A DNA stretch of 64,000 bases from Isoetes taiwanensis (lineage: Eukaryota > Streptophyta > Lycopodiopsida > Isoetales > Isoetaceae): positions 4,252,792 to 4,316,791 of the forward strand of contig JAJEKV010000017.1 in NCBI GenBank assembly GCA_021234155.1, given 5' to 3'. How positions within the stretch are numbered: position 1 is the first letter of the stretch; the number at the start of each line of letters is the position of its first letter. The position numbers and the translations under genes are program-made. Positions 1 to 10,384 of this stretch are shown here, piece after piece. The notes under the pieces were generated by a model. That model was given only the letters and a program-made list of their open reading frames with translations. It did no database searches and was not told the DNA's origin.

Positions 1-89
1 GCAGGGAAGAAAAAGAAAGCTCCTGATCCCTTTTAATGTAGAACAGGAGCAGATGTCGATCACCAAGTATTTCATCCTAGGGGAATACA

Positions 90-1400
90 AAAGAGATTGT
101 GTTTTACATATGCTCCAGGTTTGGTATTAGAGCTTGCAAAGAATTGTGGGATTTGAAAGTCTATCAGTTTTCAGTAGGAAGTAGTGATCATGGTGAATTT
201 GTTAAATATGATGAAGCAATGAGTAAAAACAACCAGCCTTCTATTAGGCGCTTTGAGGATCATCACTTTAGAGCTCCAGTGTGGAGTTGTATGGAGGACT
301 TTGTGTTTACATACAATCAGTATAGTAGACATTTACCTGCAAGACAGTTTAATGATGCTGATAAGACCGATGGTGCTTTGTTCCTGACATTAAGTGACAG
401 TTGGACGACTAATGTAAGTTATCTATTTTATGTTTCATTTTTTTGTTTCTTTAGTTCTATCAGATCTAAATTTTAGTTGTTTCGGGTCTGGTACCATAAA
501 CAGAGGGTAGGGACGGATACCATAACTAAGTGGCTGAAAGTGATGGGAGATATTGTACATGCTGATATCTGCAATAAATCTGGCCGAGTGACACTAGTTT
601 CGAGATTATCTTTGGCTGGCGTACTAGCGGAAGTTGGGATGAAAATTATTTAGTTATGGTAGAAGCACCGAAGTGCAGGTTGATGCTGCTATGGCCATAC
701 TTGTGCAGCTGTTAATGATGATGGAACATGTCGCGTGTATTCCTTAGTGCTTAATGATCAGATGGACAAAAAACGAAAAGCTGAACTTGGGGTTACAAAA
801 AATAGAAAGCAGCATTGTCTTCGTCCCACCAGATAGGCCAGTTATTCAACATTGTTTCATTTTATTGCTTTATTTGTTTTTTATGTTCTGTATTGATGTT
901 CCGCTATTGAAACAACAAGTTGCTGATGGCGGCTTAGTTCTGAATGCATCTACAAGTGGCAGTGGCATTGCTGCAAATCGAAGTGATGTAAATGAACATG
1001 CTAGTAGTTAGATTCAACTTATCTTTTGGTTTTTTCATTTCTACAAGTTTTCATTTGATGCATTTCCACAGATCAATAATATTTCCACAGGTCACTTCAT
1101 GCCAATCACATTAGGAGGTGCAGATAAGGAAAATATTCCACCATTAGCCCAAGACTACCTTGATTTCATTGACAATGATGTCGGGATAAATTGATGGCAT
1201 CAAATCCAATTGCACGAAGAGCTCTAATAGGTGGGAATTTCAACGTGACGAAAGGAAATACATTGACAAACACAGGTGGTCAGAGCTTTATGGGCGCAAC
1301 ATTTTCAGGTTGCATTTCTCTAAGTTGTGGAAATCCTGTTAAAGCTGCCAATGTTCTGAGGAACTTGAACTTGAACAAGAATTCAGCTAGAACTTGATCT
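90..1400 (+). pseudogene. Crypton/DUF3504-like tyrosine recombinase relic
   Basis: The peptide from 120 to 475 and its continuation from 481 follow the layout of the DUF3504/Crypton-type tyrosine recombinase domain (as in ZMYM, QRICH1 and KCTD1-related proteins). It has an FG-hydrophobic-R opening block (FGIRACKEL), a conserved GEFVKYDE stretch, a linker with APVWSCMEDF, a TDTITKWLK helix, then NKSGRVTLVSRLSLAG where the family has the second catalytic box. The last box (GHRS in relatives) appears only after a frameshift near 650, as GRSTE, so the His is gone. A further block (754-1011) is out of frame. A C-terminal tail at 1100-1397 with GATFSGCISLS resembles the repetitive C-terminus of these proteins. 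At least two frameshifts and several stops make it non-functional. Family assignment is by remembered pattern only; an uncharacterised host protein carrying the same domain is the alternative. Confidence 0.55.
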
Positions 1401-1784
1401 TTTTGGCTGTGTATGGCCTTTTTGTATCAGAAACTTTAAGGTTTGCTTTTGTATCAGAAACTTTGGCTAAATTGGTGTAATAGAGAATTTTTTGGCCGTG
1501 TAAATTAGTGTAATAGAGAATTTTTTGTTGTGTGAATTGGTATAATAGAGAATTTTTTGAGCTGTGTAAATTGTTGTCAACTCAACTGTGTAAATTGTTG
1601 TGATGAAATCTTGAATAAAAATCAGGTCATAATCACCAGACAATGAGCAAAAAATTACAGCTTATAAAAAAAGGGTGATTAGTGGTGAAATTCCAGGGTG
1701 GTTAGAATTTCGGTGGAAAAAACCTTATGCTTGTTGATATTCTGCTTGCACTAGTGGCGCGATTGATTGATGAACTTATTACTT
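1401..1784 (+). repeat. 3' flank with three 32-34 bp tandem units
   Basis: Non-coding AT-rich flank. Between 1471 and 1569 a unit built around GTGTAATAGAGAATTTTTTG occurs three times with small changes. A polyadenylation-like AATAAAAA lies near 1614. Nothing else is recognised up to the copia LTR. Confidence 0.6.
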
Positions 1785-2005
1785 CTGATAGTAAAATTGG
1801 TGAGGCATATCCTAATCTCTGTAATTGAGGTTAGAACCAACTAGAATTTCAACCTTCGAAGTGCAAATAAGGATTGCATATATAATGATAACATTTAAGG
1901 AAATCTTCTAGACCATTAAAATGATTAATTTCAATGGTATTATTTTCATTCAAGACAACCACTACTGATTACTGTAGCAAGAGAAAGGTGCAAATTCAAT
2001 TCGAG
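1785..2005 (-). repeat. copia 3' LTR (part)
   Basis: From about 1830 this matches 10415-10600 almost base for base, including TTGCATATATAATGATAACA and GACAACCACTACTGAT. It lies beyond RNase H in element orientation, so it is the 3' LTR. Sequence after 2005 diverges from the other copy. Confidence 0.65.
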
Positions 2006-2559
2006 TTCAAACTCTTGTCATTCGATCTTGCACCATCGACAAGAAGATTTCCCTTGGGACTCGATTCAATCCGGCATCACCTATCTGCATGTTAAATTTT
2101 ATGAAAGGGCTGAATGAATTTGAATGCAATCGGCCCGCCAAGTTCCACGGAACTTCTGTGCTTGAAAATATCATTTCGTCTATTCTTGATTTGCCCAGGT
2201 GTGATATTTCCCTATATGGCCTATAACCGACCAAATTCAATGGTACAAGCTATGCCCAATGTTTTATCATGACTGAATCCGATCAACTCATCATATTATT
2301 TAAATTATCTTTTATCTTCAACTATCACCACAAGCACTTGAATATGCGTCATGAATTTATTTCACGATCAGACTCAGAATCTGCAGCAATATATGCTGTA
2401 ACTGATTTCACTTCTGATATATCTGTTATGCGTATTAGGTTATGTACATTGGCCAAATATCTGTAGCAATGTGTGATGTAGTAGATTCCACTTCACAGTT
2501 TAAATATCTATAACAAGTGATGTAATAGACTCAACATCTGCAATCAAGTTTCTTGTATC

Positions 2560-3190
2560 TGCATTTCTCCAATATAATGAACATGCAACTCTCTGTGTTT
2601 GATCCTCTGATGCAGTACTAGATTCTTTGTGATTGACGTACAACTCATGCTATCAGAAAATAGTGTAGTTGGTGCAATCTACGGAATACCTAACTCATTT
2701 AGCAACGTTCTTACCCAAATAGTTTCTCTAGATGCCAATGAAGCTGCCTTGTACTCTGCTTCTGCTGTAGACATTGCTATGTTGCCTTGTTTTTTACTTC
2801 TCCAAGATATGGAACCTCCTCCTAATAGTAATGAGTAACATGTTGTAGACTTTCGTGTAACGTCTCTTGTCTAATCTGCATATGAGGAAACCACAAGCGT
2901 CAAATCACTATTGTTGTAAGTAATGCCATGATTTTGAGTGCCTTTTAAGTCAATCCGTTTATAGCCTGCCAATGCTGCCTTCCAAGATTATTCATAAATC
3001 TGCTTAGTAGATTGACACCAAATGATATATCTAATCTTGTGCAATTTGAGACATATAACAGTCAGCCTATTAGCTCTCTGTATGGTATATTGGCCATTTC
3101 TTGCATCTCTGCTTCATTTGAAGGACATAACTCCATACTTAATTTCTGACCTAGAACCAAAGATGTACTGATTGTGTTTACATGAACTCA
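2560..3190 (-). pseudogene. copia RNase H domain relic
   Basis: The minus-strand peptide near 2725-2780 reads MSTAEAEYKAASLASRE, matching the STAEAEY signature of copia-type RNase H, followed by IWVRTLLNELGIP and a Leu-Phe-Ser-Asp-Ser core (LFSDSMSC). Upstream, around 3000-3060, RLDISFGVNLLSRFMNN matches the segment that links RT and RNase H. The domain degrades the RNA strand of the RNA/DNA hybrid during reverse transcription. Stops and frame changes (for example near 2860 and 2940) break it. It follows the RT fragment directly in the element's orientation and ends before the LTR. Confidence 0.7.
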
Positions 3191-3560
3191 AACCAAATCT
3201 AACTAGCATACCTATTGTCTTTCAGAGTCAATCTCAATGTGCCGTTGCTTCTATCTCTAGTTACTTCCATCCCTAGAAATTTCTTCAGCATGCCTAAATC
3301 TGTCATCTCAATCCTGTCACTCAAAATTGCTTTACATTTGTTCATGCATTTCTTTTTGTTTGAGACCATGATGCAGTCGTCTGCATACAATGCAACGATG
3401 CAAAATTCATCTCCATACTGAACTTATACAAGTTTCCTTCATTTTCAAGTTTAACAAGACCATGCTTCTTTAAAAAATCATCTATGTGCTTGGTTGTTTG
3501 GGTGACTTCCTGAGCCCATAGACTGCTTTGTTTAGCTTCCATACCTTGTCCCCTTCCGAT
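3190..3560 (-). pseudogene. copia reverse transcriptase palm fragment
   Basis: The peptide starting at 3390 opens with LYADDCIMVSNKKKC, the copia RT catalytic YADD box, followed by EMTDLGMLKKFLGMEV, the LG...FLGIE motif typical of this superfamily. A second frame upstream (3342-3542) gives KHGLVKLENEGNLYKF, the stretch that normally precedes the YADD box, so a frameshift separates the two. Upstream palm and finger regions (3560-4000) are only traceable in pieces. Confidence 0.75.
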
Positions 3561-3999
3561 TCAAAGCCCTGAGCTTGTTTCTTATGTATCTCCTCTTCTA
3601 ATACCACATTCAAAAATGTTGTTTTCCCATATTGTGTACTTCATAATTATGTGCATTTGCATATGCCAATAAGGTCCTTATACTTGTTAATTTGACTAAA
3701 GGAGAAAAAGTATCTTCATCATGAACGCCTTTGTGTTTTTAGTAAATCCCTGAGCTACTAGTCTCGCCTTCTACTTCTTAGATCCATCATTTCCCTTCTT
3801 TACTCTATATATATCCACTTACTGCCAATCACATTCTTTCCTAGAGACTTGTCCACTAATTCATACATTTCACTTTGTAATGTTTCAACCTCCGTAGCTC
3901 TTCTTCTTCTTCTTTTTCATTTGCTGCTGGAGTCGCACAGTTGCTCTATATTAAAATTTAATTTCCTTCCATCCATACAATTTAAATTTGTCATAAGTC

Positions 4000-4690
4000 A
4001 CCTCTCATCTATTCCACATTTCTTCTGCCACATTTCCAGCTAAACTGGCCAATGGTATTCTCTTTTGAATATATACAGCCGTGTATACTGCTTCCTCCCA
4101 TAAATAATTCGGAAGTCCAGTATGTTTCGATATTGCTCTCACCGCAACTCCGTTTCGCTGAGGAGAGTACCTACGTGTCAATTGCCTCTTAATTCCCTTT
4201 TCTACACACAAGATCTTTTGAACTCGTCAGAGAGAAATTCTCCATCTCGATCTGATCTAATCTAACACATTTGATTTTCATATTTGTCTCTCTTTCTACT
4301 TCAGCTTTAAACTCCTTAAATGCATTAAAAGCTTGATCTTTCATCTTAAGGATGTAACATTTTGTCCGCCTGAAATAATCATCAATGAACGTCATAAAAT
4401 ATCTCCTTCCATGCAAACTTCTCGCATTTAATGGACTGCAAAGATCAGTATGAACAATATCAAGTACCCCTTTTGCTCTTTTATTTTATTTCCCAAGTGC
4501 TAGACATGTACGCTTTTCTAGCTTGCAGCCCAAACATGTGAACTGTTCATTCTCATCCATCAACGCAATAAGTTTTCCCTTTTTTATTTTAAACTTCACA
4601 TTATTTTGATGTGTGTGCACTAATCTTTCATGTCAAACCTTTGCTGAAGGTAATGAAACATCATTGACACTTTCGATCATATCATTATTA
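4000..4690 (-). pseudogene. copia integrase relic
   Basis: The minus strand shows the integrase parts in order. There is a zinc-binding arm with HTHQNN and CLGCK, then VHTDLCSPLNARS carrying the first catalytic Asp, then SLHGRRYFMTFIDDY, a classic copia integrase core stretch. RLDQIEMENFS stands where LRSDRGGEF is usual, so the second Asp region is altered. YSPQRNGVAVRA follows, where copia has SPQQNGVAERK with the catalytic Glu; here that Glu is Val. Frameshifts fall near 4200 and 4450. Integrase inserts the cDNA into host DNA; this copy lacks at least one catalytic residue. Confidence 0.75.
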
Positions 4691-4879
4691 TGAAAACCAA
4701 ACAAATTTCCCACATGTCTTGCTAAGAACTTTATTTGATTATCAAAGAGCACTTTACAATAATCCTTTTCAAAGCAGATCTTATATCCTATGGCAACCAA
4801 TAGACTTATGGATATCAGATTTTCACTATTCTAAGAACATAAAGAACATTTTCTAGATCCATTACATTCTCTTCTAAAT

Positions 4880-5350
4880 CATAAGCAGTAGACCAGCCTC
4901 TTCCACCTTCTGCAATTCACCATTCTCCATCTGCACGTATCTTGATGACTTTACACTTCTATGCTTCAACTTGTTTGCTGACTTGATTATGCTTCTCTCA
5001 GCTCCACTATCTAACACATACATATCATGATAAGAACCATTTTTGAAAGCATTTAAGCACTACCAATCATTACCTTAGCATCGGGATCTGTTTCTTCACT
5101 TTCAACATCCTTGGCTATGTTGACAGATGCATGCTCCCTGTTCATATTTCCTCTGCCCATGTCCCTTGCATTTCTGAAATTTCTAGCATTGCTAGATACT
5201 CCCCTTGCTGTGCCATGTTCCATGTCCTTTGGACTTGAACAATTACTAGCAAATGCCTATAGGCACCACAGTTATAACACCTTGTTTCTTTACTTTTGGG
5301 CAGTTAGCTTTTAAATGCCCATACTTCTTGCATACAAAGCAAGGCCCTAT
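4880..5350 (-). pseudogene. copia zinc knuckle and protease relic
   Basis: At 5350-5290 the minus strand reads CFVCKKYGHLKANCP, a CX2CX4HX4C nucleocapsid zinc knuckle, followed out of frame by a second partial knuckle (CYNCGAYRHL). At about 5020-4900 VLDSGAERSIIKS contains the Asp-Ser-Gly active-site triad of a retroviral-type aspartic protease. These lie between gag and integrase, as in an intact copia polyprotein. Stops separate them. Confidence 0.7.
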
Positions 5351-5364
5351 CTTATTTGGACTAG

Positions 5365-5721
5365 TCAAAATAAAACTTCTGTATGTTCGTCTTCACCTTC
5401 TTCTTTTATCAACTTTCTTTGTTCAATTTCCATTTTTATCAAGGGTTCAGCCCTCTCTCTTTTTCTACCAACTGTTCTTATTAATGTGCTCAACTGGCCA
5501 AAACCAGAAAAAGCTCTCGCAAGGCTAAGTACCTGGAATTCCCTTGTAACTGGTACTTCTGCTATGATATCATCAAACTTTTGGAAGAACAAGGTTAGAT
5601 TGTTATTCTCTTGAAATTTCAATTTCCTCAATTCCCTATCAAGCATATCAAGGTGTGAAGTATTTTTCACTTCATATGTTTTAATTAAAAATTTCCACAT
5701 CTCAGGCACCTCAGCTGCCAC
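5365..5721 (-). pseudogene. copia gag, distal half
   Basis: An open stretch of about 118 residues contains PEMWKFLIKTYEVKNTSHL, then LTLFFQKFDDIIAEV, the UBN2/gag-type core of copia elements (helical capsid segment with a F.kFd.li...L pattern). It begins at the junction with the inserted LINE (5722) and continues the gag interrupted at 10029-10367. Its charged C-terminal stretch (GRKRERAEPL) leads into the zinc knuckles. The N-terminal Met is not a real start; it lies at the insertion boundary. Confidence 0.75.
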
Positions 5722-5737
5722 CCATGCTCAAGCACCC

Positions 5738-6300
5738 ATGCGAAGTCAGTCTAGGCAGGCACCACGACGCCCTACTTCATCATTCCCTCCACACCAACAG
5801 GACCCTCCTGTTCATGGACATCGGACAGCGCCTTCAACTCACAGACAGCAGCCGGTACATGCTGTCCCAGCAAACGTTGATCCACATGAGCTTAGTGAAC
5901 GCAGACGGAGAGGTCATAATTTGGTGATCCGTGGCCTGCCGGAAGAAGAGGGAGAGAATCTCATTCACCGACTCCAGATGCAGATCATCAATCGTATGAC
6001 ATTGCTCGGGCTCGTACATTATTTGCTCGAGCCGGTAGTCATGGTGCTTTCGATGTTACGTCTACAACCGTATTGTCATATTCCAAGATGCTTGATATGC
6101 AAGTGCGGGATGCCATCTTTGCGCCGGGGCAAGCAATTGAAGGGAACATCCTTGTATGTGGACCGAGACCTCACCCCATTTGCCAACAAAAGTCCCGACG
6201 TGAGCTCACCAAGGTTCGAGGCATCCATTTGTCAAGGAGGAGCTGCGGGACTAGTTCGAGGCAAGATGCACATTTTCCGTTCACCGGAATGTTGCTGCAG
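5738..6300 (+). pseudogene. LINE ORF1-like protein, degraded
   Basis: The frame opening at 5738 contains ERRRRGHNLVIRGLPEEEG, the coiled basic block plus LVI-GLPE motif seen at the start of the RRM-like domain of plant LINE ORF1 proteins. Further on LKGTSLYVDRDLTPFANK matches the conserved L+G...DLTP ending of that domain. ORF1 proteins bind the element RNA and form the ribonucleoprotein. The middle is frameshifted and everything after about 6250 in this frame is low-complexity, Pro/His-rich readthrough. The N-terminus (Arg/Pro/Gln-rich, about 50 residues) is not informative. No convincing upstream promoter was recognised. Confidence 0.6.
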
Positions 6301-6540
6301 ACCCTCCGGGCCATTCACCGCAGCCCCCCCCTCCTCGATCATGCTCCTCCACCGTGCGCTCCAGCCCCATGCCCCGCTTTGCCCGCGCCACTACTCCTCG
6401 GTCATATACCACCCTAACTCCCTCGCTTCTCACTCTGCCCCAACCCCTCACGCTTCTCACTTTGTCCACATGACTCGATCACTCTGGCTTCCCACTCTTC
6501 CCCACAACTCAATCTGCGCGTGCCTCTGCTGCTAACAAAT

Positions 6541-7340
6541 AGGGAATGTGCCTTGGTGGTCTCCTGGAATTGTCGAGGTTTCCCATGGCGGAAGGGGATA
6601 GTCTCAACTCTGTTCTTTGCGGTATGGATCTCATCTTCCTCATGGAGACATGGGAGCCGCAGACACAAAGCTACGATCTTTTAGGCTATCAACATTTCTC
6701 GGTCTTCAATAGCCGCGGGCAAGAGGGACATGGAGGGGTTGCCCGTTATTACCGGAGTCTTTGGCGCGATCGGTGGCCATGAACACAACCGGTACTTGTG
6801 GGTGCGGGTGCAGAATTGTAGTGGCAACCCTCTCTTCTTGGCTGCTTGCTACTTTCCACATCGCGTAGCAACTTTTACCATGCCCACTCGGATGTGGGCG
6901 AGGCTAGCTCCATATGTCGATCTATATGATGACATACGGCAACATAGACGGTTGGGTAGTGTGGTACTCCTTGGGGACTTCAATGCACCCGGACAGAGTA
7001 GAGCAGCCCATGAGACTTGATCCTTTGGCTCGGGGATGTGTTACATTACCAAGCCGGAGGAGGCGACTTTGGCCCACGAACATCGATGATAGTCACCTCA
7101 CGCTTTGGCAGGCAGTTGCTTCTACTATGTGGTGTCGTTAACTTGGTAATTTGTAATGGCCTGGCACAGTGGCCTTCCTCCTGTAAGTGCACCTGCAGAC
7201 AAGAGAATCAGGGTGGAGGATCTAGTGTGGTGGACTATCTATTAGTCGGCGAAAGCGGGATGTACATTTGATCAACCACTATCGGGTAGGCCGCATGCAA
7301 AGAGAGATGAGGAGACGGACTCGGATCACCTTCCACTCTA
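6541..7340 (+). pseudogene. LINE APE-type endonuclease domain
   Basis: Motifs of the apurinic-like endonuclease appear in order across three frames. VVSWNCRGF at the start carries the Asn that contacts the metal. DLIFLMETWEPQ is next, with the catalytic Glu. GGVA leads a conserved strand. VVLLGDFNAPG at about 6960 has the Asp/Asn pair, SSVVDYLLVGE lies at about 7230, and SDHLPL at 7322 has the final Asp-His. The enzyme nicks target DNA to prime reverse transcription. At least three frameshifts (near 6570, 6780 and 7020) break the reading frame. Confidence 0.75.
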
Positions 7341-7479
7341 CCTGCAGCTTGGCTTGGCGGTCGCTAGAACCCCTTCTACGGCAGCTCCTTGTATACCTCG
7401 CTTGTGATTGGATTATGAGCAGGCAAAGGAGTATGCTGATATGCTTATAGATGACCTTTCAGGAATTTTGCAGGCCCCC

Positions 7480-9660
7480 ACGCTGGAGCAGCAAACGGGT
7501 CAGCTGATTGAGCTCCTTGGTACTGTTGCAGAAAGATGTTTTGGGATAGCATGCCCGCGAGGTATCACAGTGGATCGCAACATTCCCCGTGTCGGTGGTT
7601 TGATGCCGAGTGTAAGGAATACAAATGCCGGCTCCGCCAGATCACGATCCTCGCAATGCGCCCATGCAACCACCACAATGATCGTGCTTTCTTGAAGGCA
7701 AAGAAATCTCAGTACATTGCACGTCATCAAAGGGAAATGTTTTCCATGTTGAAAAGCCATCCTAGAAGCTTTTGGCGCAAGGTTCTTCGAAAGCCAGCCC
7801 AGCCTACGGGGAACATCACTAATGAGCGGTGGGGAACAATACCTGCGAAGAACTCTATGATCCTCAAGGGACACGAGCACTCATACCCCCACAGAATGGT
7901 CCGACATTAGAAATCACAGAGGATGATGTTACCCAGGGTCTGCAGCGTTTGGCCAATGGGAAATCAACGGACCTGGATGGTATGCAGGCAGAGTTGCTCA
8001 AGTGGGCAGGGGAGCCTATGGTACCAGTCCTAACCACTATGTTCAACAGAGCGCTACAGAAGGATTCCCCAAAGAAGGGACCACAAGCGAGTTGTCCCCA
8101 TTTACAAGGCGGGGAGATCCACATAGTCCAACCAATTACCGAACAATCATGGTCGGGTTCGGTGTTTGCCAAACCGCTAGGGGCATTATTGAGCAACAGA
8201 TTGACCAGGGGGGCGAAGCAAATGTGTCGAAGCTCTCACACAAGCGGTTCGAGACCCCGCATTCAACCATTGATCATATCTTCACATTGAGGACTTTGGT
8301 TGAGGATAGCGTAAACCGCCGCCGGCGGACCTCAGATTGTTGCTTTGTTGACTTTGGCGAAGGCTTTTGACACCGCGCCTCGGGAAAAGTTATGGGAAAG
8401 ATTGCGGCAACTAGAGGTTCTTGTGGATATGCAAAATGCAAGATATCAAAGGTTGTACGAGAGTTGTACAGCCGATCGATGACGGACAACCATTCACTAG
8501 CGGATTGGGGTCCGCCAGGATGTCCTCTTTCCCCAACATTGTTTGGTTGCATACATTGACCCGGTTGGAACACCGCTCATGGGCAATGGGGTGGCGGGAC
8601 CCAACTTTTGCATCGTGTCATCGACAACTCATCTATGCAGACGATGTTGACCTCTTAGCTCACACTCCGCAGGATATGCAGTCTCACTTAGATGCTCGGA
8701 TACATTCCGCCGTGCCACCGGACATGAACATCAATCCGCCAAGACCAAGGTGGTCATAATCTCATCCTCGCGCCATCCAAGGCCCCCTTCATTCACTTAT
8801 CGAGGGCAACAAGTGGAGGTGACACCCACCTACAAGTATCCGTGGAGTGGAGTTTCCTTCTACACTATGCCGACACTTCCATAAGATTGCGTAGCAAAGG
8901 TGGAAAGCACTCTATGCAATGCGTAACAATAACCACGAAGAGCGTAACTATATGATTGGGGCATCGTGCACATCTGTTCGTGGTATTGGTAGAGCCCGCT
9001 CTTTTGTACGGAGTTGAAGTCCCGGGGCCCGGGTGTCCCTTGCTACTTGGAGCGACTTAGAACAGGTGTAGAAGGCCTTCTTAGCACGGGCACTCGGAGT
9101 GAAATCCACGGTCCCATATCAAATTTTGTTGCAGGAGACAGGTTTCTTGCCACTTCAAAAGCGCCCTTGATAGACACATCGCCTATTTTCGGAAGGTGGT
9201 AAATATGGATGATGATCGCCTCACCGCGACTTGGCTTATGAAGTGGCAATGGGACCACAACGACTCAAGAATTGTTGGAAGGATAAAAGAGTGCGCTGGC
9301 TAACTAGATGGAATGTCCAGAGCACATGTGCATCCGTGTAGAAACAGGCGCGATCGCGATGTACCGAGATGTTACCTTGATGCTTGTTTCTCCAGCAAGC
9401 TTTGGGATTCCGGGGCTATGGAGCAAGTCAAAACAAAGACATTACAAGCAAAGACATAAATCCCACATTAGAACGAGGCCCACAAATGCGCTACCTACGC
9501 TCACATCCGCCCATGAAAAGCGCAAGCATATCGCCTCCATTCGCGACACAGGTGCCCACCATCTCCGGATTGAGACAGTCGATGGATTGGGGAGCCACGC
9601 CGATAGGGTTTGTCGCCTTTGCCGACGGGAGTCATTGAGGATGAGTGTCACACTTTCCGT
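7480..9660 (+). pseudogene. LINE reverse transcriptase and C-terminal domain
   Basis: The linker (LIELLGTVAERCFG, RWFDAECKEYKCRLRQ) is followed by RT block 0-1 (ITEDDVTQGLQRLANGKS, with DGMQAELLKW). Later blocks follow: STIDHIFTLRTLVEDSVN, then CCFVDFGEGFDTAPREK in mixed frames (family FAKAFD). The catalytic YADD box LIYADDVDLLA lies at 8634-8645. Downstream pieces (8700-9150) correspond to the thumb, and 9480-9660 to a Cys-rich end (CRLCRRES, then ECHTF in another frame). This enzyme reverse-transcribes the element at the nick. Frameshifts recur every 100-300 bp. Confidence 0.75.
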
Positions 9661-9849
9661 GAGCTGCCCAAAGATATGATCAGATTCGACACGCTATGCT
9701 CGGGCTTGATTAGACCTCGATGAGCCGCTACACATGATACCGGGCACGACTTCGGTGCGCCACTTTCGGATCATACATTCAGAAGTACTGGACTTGAGGG
9801 CTCGAGATATGCCCCCATCAACCATTTAATTGATGTCGCTAGCCTTATT

Positions 9850-10034
9850 GCTGCCCGCGGTTTTTCCTCGAAAACCCTTCGGGCGGGGGTTTTAATCCGG
9901 CAAGAATGTGATCACGCGCTTTTGTATTGGGTCCCATAGGCCGATTGGTCTCCGTGGACGATAAAAACAATTCTATTCTATTCTATTCTATTCTATTCTA
10001 TTCTATTCTATTCTATTCTATTCTATTCTATTCT
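9850..10034 (+). repeat. LINE 3' UTR hairpin, terminal motif and (TTCTA)n
   Basis: A stem-loop AAAACCC-TTC-GGG...GGGGTTTT lies at about 9871-9893. It is followed by the motif GGTCTCCGTGGACGATAAAA (9948-9967) and thirteen tandem TTCTA units (9971-10034). The same motif ends the LINE at 55.05 kb, so it is probably the 3' end recognised by the element's RT. Confidence 0.75.
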
Positions 10035-10367
10035 TATCGATTTATCCCTGAGCTTATGCATAATGCTGGAACTTAGCTTACTTGCAATAATTGCAAGTGC
10101 TTCTTGGAGTTTGCCTTTTAAATTATTGCTCCTCGCACCTCTTGTTGTGGCAGTTTCAGCAGAAGAGCTTTCACCTCTAGTAGCATTTACTGTACTATTA
10201 TCACCTTCAGCTTCTACAGAGTCATCAACAAATGAGTCACCAACAAATTTCCACATGCCTTCAGCCTCTAGAACATCTTTCATCCTACCTTTCCAAGCTT
10301 GAAAATCTGCCTCGCCTTCGAACACATGAATTCCGCTTAGTAAACTTGCTCCTAATCTAGTTGCCAT
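10029..10367 (-). pseudogene. copia gag, proximal half
   Basis: The minus-strand frame starts at 10367 with MATRLGASLLSGIHVFEG, then FQAWKGRMKDVLEAEGMWKF, the DUF4219/gag-type N-terminus of copia elements (the family usually reads F.G.ny..W...m...l....lw). After a Ser/Thr/Glu-rich insert it ends with SSSIMHKLRDKS at the LINE junction. The start is well placed: it lies 5 bp from the primer-binding site complement at 10372. The protein continues at 5721 beyond the LINE. The reading frame of this half is open. Confidence 0.75.
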
Positions 10368-10371
10368 AGTA

Positions 10372-10383
10372 GCTCTGATACCA
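10372..10383 (-). promoter_or_regulatory. copia primer-binding site
   Basis: GCTCTGATACCA on the plus strand is the exact complement of TGGTATCAGAGC, the initiator Met-tRNA primer site common in plant LTR elements. It sits between the gag start and the 5' LTR. Confidence 0.8.
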
Positions 10384-10384
10384 A

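Larger units (their letters stand above)
5722..10034 (+). mobile_element. LINE inserted in copia gag, (TTCTA)n tail
   Basis: A near full-length non-LTR retrotransposon. It has an ORF1-like region, an APE-type endonuclease, a reverse transcriptase, a C-terminal Cys/His segment and a 3' UTR ending in a pentanucleotide array at 9971-10034. Both edges abut halves of the same copia gag, which fixes the borders near 5722 and 10034. Numerous frameshifts show it is dead. A 5-20 bp target-site duplication was looked for (around GCTGCCACCC versus TATCGATTTATCC) and not seen. Copies of the same family lie at 14.9-16.4 kb and 53.1-55.1 kb. Confidence 0.85.

Noticed and set aside
49-98. Upstream start for the recombinase frame
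   Set aside because: Related words occur in another frame before 99, but no continuous frame or convincing Met exists, and the true start lies outside or is lost.
6073-6469. Pro/His-rich frames on both strands
   Set aside because: Out-of-frame readings of the decayed LINE ORF1 to endonuclease spacer.
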